From Sphingomonadales bacterium UBA6171 (GTDB lineage: Bacteria; Pseudomonadota; Alphaproteobacteria; Sphingomonadales; Sphingomonadaceae): a stretch of DNA of 11,349 bases. Below are positions 1 to 5,059 of this stretch, piece after piece (the first letter of the stretch is position 1; each line of letters begins with the position of its first letter). The position numbers and the translations under genes are program-made. The stretch lies in contig DITZ01000048.1 of assembly GCA_002422985.1 (NCBI GenBank), forward strand, positions 110,668-122,016, in the 5' to 3' direction. The notes beneath the pieces are model-generated. The model ran no database searches, was not told the origin of the DNA, and was given only the letters and a program-made list of their open reading frames with translations.

Positions 1-711
1 CGGCATTTCTGGCCGATGGTGCGCTCTGAAGGGCATCTCGACCGGGTGATGACGGAGATTCGCCGGGTGCCCGGGCTGGTGCTGTTCACGCTGGTGGAGC
101 CGAAGATCCGCGCGGCGCTGGAGGCGCGCTGCGCGGCTTTGGGCCTGCCGGTGATTGCGGTGCTGGATCCCGTGCTGGATGGGCTTTCGCGGGCGCTGGG
201 GCGGCGGGTGCTGGCGCAGCCGGGGGGGCAGCATGCGCTGGACGAGGCCTATTTCCACCGGATCGAGGCCATCAACTGGACGCAGGAACATGATGACGGC
301 CAGTCGGTGGCGGACTGGGAGGCGGCGGATGTGGTGCTGGTGGGGGTGTCGCGCACATCGAAGACGCCGACCTCTTTCTATCTGGCCAACCGCGGGCTGA
401 AGGTGGCGAATATGCCGCTGGTGCCCGATGTGCCGCTGCCGGCCGAGGTGCTGGCGCTGCGGCGGCCGCTGGTGGTGGGGCTGATGGTGCAGCCCGAACG
501 GCTGGTGGCGGTGCGGCGTTCGCGGATATTGGGCGATAGCGGGAGCTATTCCTCGGCCTATGTCGATCCGGATCATGTGCGCGAGGAAATCAGCCATGCG
601 CGGCGGCTGTTTGCCGACCGGGGGTGGAAGGTGATCGATGTGAGCCGGCGGTCGATCGAGGAAACGGCGGCCGAGGTGCTGCATCTGGTGCAGGAGCGGG
701 TGGCAGGATGA
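1..711 (+). CDS. ppsR: PEP synthetase regulatory protein (kinase/pyrophosphorylase, DUF299 family), 5'-truncated by window edge
   Basis: This is the bifunctional regulator that phosphorylates and dephosphorylates pyruvate,water dikinase (PEP synthetase) or a related dikinase, switching carbon flow between pyruvate and PEP in the cytoplasm. The reading frame is open from base 1 (RHFWPMVRSEGHL is typical of the family), so the start lies outside the window; the ATG at 16 is internal. 236 residues are visible against a usual length of about 270-280, so roughly 35-40 are missing. The P-loop GVSRTSKTP sits at nucleotides 343-369, followed by SFYLANRGLKVANMPLVP, a family signature. The C-terminal stretch EEISHARRLFADRGW with VSRRSIEETA is also typical. 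The stop overlaps the maf start as ATGA, so the two are probably translationally coupled. Family assignment is firm; the actual dikinase partner is not visible. Confidence 0.93.
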   Translation, partial: RHFWPMVRSEGHLDRVMTEIRRVPGLVLFTLVEPKIRAALEARCAALGLPVIAVLDPVLDGLSRALGRRVLAQPGGQHALDEAYFHRIEAINWTQEHDDGQSVADWEAADVVLVGVSRTSKTPTSFYLANRGLKVANMPLVPDVPLPAEVLALRRPLVVGLMVQPERLVAVRRSRILGDSGSYSSAYVDPDHVREEISHARRLFADRGWKVIDVSRRSIEETAAEVLHLVQERVAG

Positions 712-1301
712 GCGGGATTATATTGGCGTCGACCAGCGCCTCGCGCCGGGCGATGCTGACTGCGGCGGGGGTGGAATATGAAAGCGTTGCGCCGCTGGTG
801 GATGAGGATGGGGTGAAGGCGGCCTGCGCGGGCTGGCGGGTGCGGGATGTGGCGGACCGGCTGGCGGAGATGAAGGCGGTGAAGGTGAGCCGGGCGTGGC
901 CGGGGCGCTATGTGCTGGGATCGGATTCGATGGTGGCGCTGGACCGGACAAGCTGGCTTGACAAGCCGGGGAGCCTGGACGGGTTGCGGGCGCAACTGCG
1001 GGCGTTGCGCGGGCGGGAGCATCGGCTGGTGTCGGCCGCGGTGGTGGCGAAGGATGGCGAGCCGGTGTGGCGTCAGACGGAGGAAGCGCGGCTGACGGTG
1101 CGGGAATTTTCGGAACGCTGGCTGGAGGATTATGTGGCGGCGTGCGGCGCGGCGGTGGTTTCCAGCGTGGGGGGCTATCATCTGGAGGCGCTGGGGGTGC
1201 AACTGTTCGAGCGGATCGAGGGGGATGGCTTTGTGATCCGGGGGCTGCCGCTGCTGCATCTGCTGGCCTGGCTGCGCATGGTGGGGGTGATGCCGGCATG
1301 A
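708..1301 (+). CDS. maf: Maf-family nucleoside triphosphate pyrophosphatase
   Basis: Maf proteins hydrolyse non-canonical or modified NTPs to the monophosphate and pyrophosphate, cleaning the nucleotide pool; some members affect septation. The start at 708 was chosen because it overlaps the ppsR stop (ATGA), gives a 197-residue protein of normal Maf length, and begins with MSGIILASTSASRRAML, the conserved N-terminal substrate loop (canonical form LASxSxRR). An in-frame extension back to 624 would only read through ppsR. Other landmarks are GSDSMVAL at residues 71-78 (canonical GADTxV; D73 is the expected catalytic acid), DKP near 85-87, SSVGGYHLE at 152-160 and GLPLLHLLAWL at the C-terminus. 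The GADT and GAYAIQ motifs are somewhat divergent, so substrate preference cannot be inferred. It is flanked by ppsR and aroE with ATGA overlaps on both sides. Confidence 0.92.
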   Translation: MSGIILASTSASRRAMLTAAGVEYESVAPLVDEDGVKAACAGWRVRDVADRLAEMKAVKVSRAWPGRYVLGSDSMVALDRTSWLDKPGSLDGLRAQLRALRGREHRLVSAAVVAKDGEPVWRQTEEARLTVREFSERWLEDYVAACGAAVVSSVGGYHLEALGVQLFERIEGDGFVIRGLPLLHLLAWLRMVGVMPA

Positions 1302-2113
1302 GATGGGCGGAAGTGATTGGCGATCCGGTGGCGCATTCGCAATCGCCGGCGATCCACCGATATTGGTTGCAGGCGCTGGGGATGGAGGGGGATTATCGGG
1401 CGACGCGGGTTGGTGCCGGCGATGTGGGTGGCTTTCTGGCCGGGCGGCGGGTGGCGGACGGCTGGGCCGGGTGCAATGTGACCATGCCGTTGAAGGAAGC
1501 GGTGCTGCCGCATCTGGATGTGCTCAATCCGGTGGCGGCGCGGCTGGGGGCGGTGAACTGCATCGTGCGGATGGCGGACGGGCGGCTGGTGGGGCACAAC
1601 AGTGATGTGGATGGCGTGTCGGGCCCGGTGGCGGGGGTGGGCGGCGTGCCGCCGGTGGTGGCGCAGGTGATTGGGGCGGGCGGAGCGGCGCGGGCGGCGG
1701 TGCTGGCGCTGCGCGCGCTGGGGCTGGAGCGGATCGCGGTGTATAACCGCACCGTGGCGCGGGCGGCGGAAGCGGCGCTGCTGGCCGATGGCGAAGCCTT
1801 TGGGCTGGAGGCGCTGCGGCCGCTGGGGGGCGGCTGCCATCTGATCGTGAATGCGACGAGCATGGGGATGCTGGGATCGCCGCCGCCGCCGGTGCCGCTG
1901 GCGCTGTATGCGCCGGATACGCTGTTGTTTGATATGGTTTATACGCCGCGCGAGACGGCGCTGCTGCGGGATGCGCGGGCGCGCGGTTTTCGCACGATCG
2001 AGGGGTTGCAGATGCTGGTGGGGCAGGCGGCGACGGCGTTTGCGCATTTTTTCGGGGTGAGGGTGCCGGTGCGGGAAATGGGGGAGGAGGGGGTGTTTTC
2101 GGTTTTGCGGTGA
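1298..2113 (+). CDS. aroE: Shikimate dehydrogenase (NADP+)
   Basis: It catalyses NADPH-dependent reduction of 3-dehydroshikimate to shikimate in aromatic amino acid and folate precursor synthesis. The start ATG at 1298 overlaps the maf stop (ATGA) and yields 271 residues, normal for AroE. In order: substrate-binding S14-Q-S16 in AHSQSPAIH, NVTMPLK with catalytic K66, N87 in AVNCIVR, D103 in GHNSDVDG (canonical GxNTD; the Thr is Ser here), the Rossmann loop GAGGAA at 126-131, the NADP-contacting NRT at 150-152, VNATSMGM at 185-192, FDMVYTPRETALL at 211-223, and EGLQMLVGQAATAF with Q243. All key residues are present. It is the last gene of the ppsR-maf-aroE run; in many alphaproteobacteria coaE and dnaQ follow, but here the run ends at a REP-like repeat and an unrelated gene follows. 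Confidence 0.96.
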   Translation: MRWAEVIGDPVAHSQSPAIHRYWLQALGMEGDYRATRVGAGDVGGFLAGRRVADGWAGCNVTMPLKEAVLPHLDVLNPVAARLGAVNCIVRMADGRLVGHNSDVDGVSGPVAGVGGVPPVVAQVIGAGGAARAAVLALRALGLERIAVYNRTVARAAEAALLADGEAFGLEALRPLGGGCHLIVNATSMGMLGSPPPPVPLALYAPDTLLFDMVYTPRETALLRDARARGFRTIEGLQMLVGQAATAFAHFFGVRVPVREMGEEGVFSVLR

Positions 2114-2143
2114 GGGGGGTGGTGGCGTGTAACCTGGCGGCCA

Positions 2144-2187
2144 CTGGGTCCCCGCTTTCGCCGGGATGACAAAGAAGAAAGCGGGGA
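2144..2187. repeat. REP-like dispersed palindromic repeat, also a possible hairpin
   Basis: This stretch contains CTGGGTCCCCGCTTTCGC followed by CGGGATGAC, a short sequence I recall as a very common dispersed intergenic repeat in alphaproteobacteria. The core 2149-2166 is an imperfect palindrome (TCCC-c-GC, loop TTTC, GC-c-GGGA). In addition, TCCCCGCTTTC at 2149-2159 is perfectly complementary to GAAAGCGGGGA at 2177-2187, so a longer 11-bp stem with a 17-base loop is possible. No T-tract follows, so an intrinsic terminator is doubtful. It lies 30 bases after aroE, where it could slow transcription or protect the mRNA 3' end. Copy number elsewhere in the genome cannot be seen here. Confidence 0.7.
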
Positions 2188-2262
2188 TGGCTTGAAGGGA
2201 CGCGGGGGAGGGGGACAAGCTTTGCTGTTCTTTTGTTTCGCGGCTTTGGCTATGGCGGGGGG

Positions 2263-3183
2263 ATGACGAAGACAGCAGCGATTGCGCCGATTCCGCTCGG
2301 CCTGGTGGAAGCGGATCTGGCGGCGGCGGCGGCGCGCTTTGGCGACAGTTTCCGGCGGACGGGCTTTGCGCTGGTGTCGGACCATGGGGTGAGCGACGCG
2401 CTGCTGGCCGATGCCAATGCGGCGATCCGGCGGGTGTTTGCGCTGCCGGCGGCGTTGAAGCGGAAATCCCATGTGGCGGGCGGCGCGGGGCAGCGCGGCT
2501 ATACCCCCTTTGGCATCGAGACGGCCAAGGGCGCGGCGCATCATGATCTGAAGGAATTCTGGCATGTGGGGCGCGAACTGCCGGCCGGACACCGCTATGC
2601 CGATGTGATGCCGGCCAATGTGTGGCCCGACGCGGTGCCGGAATTCCGCACCGCCATGCTGGCGCTGTTCATGGCGCTGGAATCGGCCGGCGGCCGGGTG
2701 TTGCGGGCGATTGCGGCGCATCTGGGGAAGGCGCCGGACTTTTTTGTCGATCCGGTGCGCGATGGGAACAGCATATTGCGGCTGCTGCATTATCCGCCGG
2801 TGCCGGCGGAAGCGGACGGCATCCGCGCCGGCGCGCATGAGGATATCAATGTCATCACCCTGTTGCTGGGGGCGGAGGAAGCCGGCCTGCAACTGATGGG
2901 CCGTGATGGCGAATGGCTGACGGTGGCGGTGCCGCCGGGCTCGATGGTGGTGAATGTGGGGGATATGTTGCAGCGCCAGACAGGGGGGGTTTTGCCCTCC
3001 ACCACGCACCGGGTGGTGAATCCGCCGCCGGAGCGCCGGCATCTGCCGCGGTTTTCCACGCCCTTTTTCCTGCATTACCGGCCGGACTGGCTGATCGAGC
3101 CCTTTGTCGCCCATCCGGATATGCCGCCGATCACGGCGCATGACTTTTTGTTGCAACGTTTGGCGGAAATAAAGCTGACATGA
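2263..3183 (+). CDS. 2-oxoglutarate/Fe(II)-dependent oxygenase, isopenicillin N synthase-like family
   Basis: A soluble non-haem iron oxygenase of the double-stranded beta-helix fold; substrate unknown. The 306-residue reading starts at ATG 2263, preceded by a G-rich stretch; an upstream TTG at 2233 would add only ten unconvincing residues. The N-terminal DIOX_N-like part includes FRRTGFALVSDHGV (about 27-40). The catalytic core has the iron triad H192-x-D194 in GAHEDINVITLL and H249 in TTHRVVNPP, plus R263-F-S265, the RxS pair that binds 2-oxoglutarate (or the substrate carboxylate in IPNS itself). The motif MVVNVGDMLQ before the distal His is typical. All active-site residues are intact, so it should be an active enzyme. 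Its stop overlaps the alkaline phosphatase start (ATGA). True IPNS is unlikely because no beta-lactam genes are nearby. Confidence 0.88.
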   Translation: MTKTAAIAPIPLGLVEADLAAAAARFGDSFRRTGFALVSDHGVSDALLADANAAIRRVFALPAALKRKSHVAGGAGQRGYTPFGIETAKGAAHHDLKEFWHVGRELPAGHRYADVMPANVWPDAVPEFRTAMLALFMALESAGGRVLRAIAAHLGKAPDFFVDPVRDGNSILRLLHYPPVPAEADGIRAGAHEDINVITLLLGAEEAGLQLMGRDGEWLTVAVPPGSMVVNVGDMLQRQTGGVLPSTTHRVVNPPPERRHLPRFSTPFFLHYRPDWLIEPFVAHPDMPPITAHDFLLQRLAEIKLT

Positions 3184-4709
3184 AAACACTGATTCTTATG
3201 GGTGCGCGGCTGTTGGCCGCGCCGGTATTGGGCGCGCTGCTGCTGGCGGCGCCGGCTGTTGCGGCTGTGCAGACGACGGCGTCGGCGGAGCCGAGCTGGG
3301 CCAAGGCGGCCGCGGAGATTGCGGCGCGGGCGGGGAATCCCGGCGGCCATGCGCGGGCGAAGAATGTGATCCTGTTCGTGGGCGACGGCATGGGGCCTTC
3401 GACCGTGACGGCGGCGCGCATCTATGATGCCCAGAAGCGGGCGAAGGCGGCTGGCGGCCGCTATCCGGGCTTTGAGGGCGGCGAGGAAAATCTGCTGAGC
3501 TTTGAGCGGCTGCCGCGCACCGCCATGGTGAAAACCTATAACAGCAATGCCCAGGTGCCCGACAGTGCGGGCACGGCCACGGCCATGACCACGGGCAGCA
3601 AGACGCGAATCGGCGTGCTGGGGATATTGCCGGGGCAGTCAGCCGAAACCTGCAAAACGCCGGAGAAGATGCCGAAAACCATTGCTGAACTGGCAAAGGC
3701 GCGCGGCATGGGCGTGGGGGTGGTGACGACGACGCGCATCACCCATGCGACGCCGGCGGCCATGTATGCCCATTCGCCGGCGCGGGACTGGGAGGGCAAT
3801 GACCGCAGCTATGCGCCGGCCGCGCGCAAGAGCGGCTGCGTGGATATTGCGTCGCAGCTGATTGCCTTTCCGGGCGGCATGGATGTGATGCTGGGCGGCG
3901 GCTTGGCGCGGTTCCGGCCGGAATCGGCGGGCGGGATGCGCGACGATGGCCGCGATCTGGTGGCGGAGTGGGAAAAGGCGGCGGCCGGCCGGCGCTTTGT
4001 GGGCGATGCCGGCGGATTGCGGGCGCTGGACCCGAAGGCCGGCGGCGCGGTGCTGGGGCTGTTCAACGCCGACCATCTGGATTTCAACTTTGATGCGGAC
4101 CGGGCAAAGGAGCCGTCGCTGGCCGAAATGGCGGTGTTTGCGGTGAAGAAGTTGCAGGCCAGGGGCGGCGGCTATGTGCTGATGGTGGAAGGCGGGCGGA
4201 TTGACCATGCGCACCATCTGACCAACGCCTTTCGCGCGCTGGATGAGGCTTCGGAACTGAGCCGGGCGGTGGCGGAAGTGCTGAAGCTGGTGGATCTGAA
4301 GGACACGCTGGTGATGGTGACGGCGGACCACAGCCATGTGTTCACCATGGCCGGCTATCCGCCGCGCGGGAATGACATTCTGGGCAATATGAAGCCGATC
4401 GAGGGCGGTGAGGGGCGCATTGCGGTGGATGCGGCCGGCAATGCGCTGGATCAGCGCGGGCGGACCTATCAGACATTGGGCTATATGAACGGGCCGATGG
4501 AGGTTCGGGTGGGGAAGAAGGGGCTGGATTCGGCGCGGGCGTCGACGGACCCGGATTTTCTGCAGAACAAGGCCTATTTTCTTTCATCCGAGACGCATGG
4601 GGGCGAGGATGTGGGGCTGTATGCCGGCGGGCCGGGGAGTGCGCTGGTGACGGGGGTTATCGAGCAGAACAGCCTGTTTCACATCATGGTGAAGGCGCTG
4701 GGCTGGTGA
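3180..4709 (+). CDS. Secreted alkaline phosphatase (PhoA family)
   Basis: A metal-dependent phosphomonoesterase, expected in the periplasm. The N-terminus MKTLILMGARLLAAP with a hydrophobic run to APAVA is a Sec signal peptide with likely cleavage after A28. Family landmarks in order: NVILFVGDGMG with metal ligand D69, DSAGTATAMTTG with nucleophile S129, TTTRITHATPA at 183-193, MVEGGRIDHAHH with E337, D342 and H346, TADHSHVF with D383 and H384, and SSETHGGEDVGLYAGG with H473. This is a complete two-zinc/one-magnesium set and 509 residues is a normal length. No C-terminal PEP-CTERM sorting signal is seen (it ends VKALGW). It is coupled by ATGA overlap to the upstream oxygenase. No Pho box was recognised upstream, so phosphate control is unproven. 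E. coli-type PhoA or a broader-specificity member cannot be separated. Confidence 0.94.
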   Translation: MKTLILMGARLLAAPVLGALLLAAPAVAAVQTTASAEPSWAKAAAEIAARAGNPGGHARAKNVILFVGDGMGPSTVTAARIYDAQKRAKAAGGRYPGFEGGEENLLSFERLPRTAMVKTYNSNAQVPDSAGTATAMTTGSKTRIGVLGILPGQSAETCKTPEKMPKTIAELAKARGMGVGVVTTTRITHATPAAMYAHSPARDWEGNDRSYAPAARKSGCVDIASQLIAFPGGMDVMLGGGLARFRPESAGGMRDDGRDLVAEWEKAAAGRRFVGDAGGLRALDPKAGGAVLGLFNADHLDFNFDADRAKEPSLAEMAVFAVKKLQARGGGYVLMVEGGRIDHAHHLTNAFRALDEASELSRAVAEVLKLVDLKDTLVMVTADHSHVFTMAGYPPRGNDILGNMKPIEGGEGRIAVDAAGNALDQRGRTYQTLGYMNGPMEVRVGKKGLDSARASTDPDFLQNKAYFLSSETHGGEDVGLYAGGPGSALVTGVIEQNSLFHIMVKALGW

Positions 4710-4780
4710 GGATGTGGCATCCTTCCCGGTGAAGCGGCGGTGGCGCGCAGCGCCGGCGGGGGAAGGCTTTGCGGGATGCC

Positions 4781-4815
4781 GGATTATCGGGGGATTATTG
4801 GGGGATTATCGGGGG
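4781..4815. repeat. 11-bp tandem repeat, about 3.2 copies
   Basis: Three head-to-tail copies of GGATTATCGGG lie at 4781-4791, 4792-4802 and 4803-4813, followed by GG. The middle copy has T instead of C at its eighth base. The array covers the TAA stop codon (4806-4808) of the small minus-strand gene and continues past its 3' end. Because the stop lies in the first copy met by the ribosome, copy-number change would alter only the untranslated tail. The remainder of the 96-base gap after the phosphatase (4710-4805) shows only a weak GGCGC/GCGCC hairpin at 4742-4754. Confidence 0.8.
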
Positions 4816-4958
4816 TGCGCTTCCGCCTCCACCAGGGGCTGATCCCCCTCCGCCGCATGCGCGGGCGGGGTGTTTTTCGCCTTTCTTTTGGCGAGATTGG
4901 CGCGCAGCGCGGCTTTCAGCCGGGCTTCTCTGGCGGCGGCTTTGGGATCGCTGGGCAT
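4806..4958 (-). CDS. Small basic hypothetical protein (50 aa)
   Basis: Reading the minus strand from ATG at 4958 gives 50 residues ending at TAA (4806-4808). The protein begins MPSDPKAAAREARLKAALRA, continues NLAKRKAKNTPP and ends in an acidic tail (AEGDQPLVEAEAHPR). The first 28 residues are rich in Ala, Arg, Lys and Leu and look like a charged amphipathic helix. I recall short proteins of this style as common hypothetical proteins in sphingomonads, but I know no function. Support comes from the plausible helical composition and a promoter just upstream (TTGGCA, 17 bases, TATAGC) ending five bases before the ATG with no Shine-Dalgarno, suggesting a leaderless mRNA. It is divergent from prsK. 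Longer overlapping minus- and plus-strand ORFs in other frames have implausible sequence. Confidence 0.62.
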   Translation of the reverse strand: MPSDPKAAAREARLKAALRANLAKRKAKNTPPAHAAEGDQPLVEAEAHPR

Positions 4959-4971
4959 GGCTTGCTATAAT
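4942..4971 (+). promoter_or_regulatory. Candidate sigma-70 promoter for prsK-prsR
   Basis: TTGGGA (4942-4947), an 18-base spacer and a perfect TATAAT (4966-4971) on the plus strand would start transcription near 4978, giving a leader of about 80-100 bases before prsK. The -35 lies inside the first codons of the small minus-strand gene, and the -10 overlaps that gene's own -10, so both promoters could not be occupied at once. Confidence 0.4.
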
Positions 4972-4992
4972 CTTTTGCGCTGGCGGTGCCAA
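4964..4992 (-). promoter_or_regulatory. Candidate sigma-70 promoter for the small minus-strand gene
   Basis: On the minus strand TTGGCA (4992-4987), a 17-base spacer and TATAGC (4969-4964) are followed by five bases and the ATG at 4958. The predicted transcription start falls at or next to the start codon. The same bases read TGGCACCGCCAGCGCA (4991-4976), which also resembles a sigma-54 -24/-12 element with a poor -12 (GCGCA for TTGCA). The sigma-70 reading fits the gene position better. Confidence 0.45.
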
Positions 4993-5002
4993 GGCATTTG
5001 CA
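4987..5002 (+). promoter_or_regulatory. Weak sigma-54-like -24/-12 element upstream of prsK
   Basis: TGCCAAG-N4-TTGCA has the correct 16-base register against the consensus TGGCACG-N4-TTGCW, with a perfect -12 half. However, the second base of the critical GG pair is C and the sixth base is A instead of C. Downstream, TGTCG (5004-5008) and CGACA (5016-5020) form a 5-bp inverted repeat. Because prsR encodes a sigma-54 activator this could be autoregulatory, but the broken GG makes it speculative. Confidence 0.2.
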
Positions 5003-5059
5003 GTGTCGCTATTTCCGACAGGGAGTTGTAAAGAAGTTTGACACACAGACTTTTGGATC

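Noticed and set aside
1178..2218. 346-codon minus-strand ORF opposite aroE
   Set aside because: Composition is Arg/His/Gln/Pro-rich, it runs fully antisense to aroE and reads through the REP-like repeat at its start.
1939..3189. 416-codon minus-strand ORF opposite the aroE end and the oxygenase
   Set aside because: Its sequence is rich in His, Arg, Gln and Pro with no recognisable domain, and it spans two well-supported plus-strand genes plus the REP gap. It is an open shadow frame of high-GC DNA.
4742..4754. GGCGC-GCA-GCGCC hairpin after the phosphatase
   Set aside because: Only five pairs and no T-tract; insufficient for a terminator call.
4952..4966. TGGGCAT...TTGCT read as a plus-strand sigma-54 promoter
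   Set aside because: The GG-to-GC distance is at least one base short of the strict sigma-54 spacing.
4740..5041. Plus-strand ORFs of 76 and 90 codons after the phosphatase
   Set aside because: They read through the tandem repeat and antisense to the small gene; the sequences are Gly/Phe- or Pro-rich without family features.
5038..5043. Perfect TTGACA just upstream of prsK
   Set aside because: No -10 element is found at 15-19 bases downstream, and such a promoter would start inside prsK.
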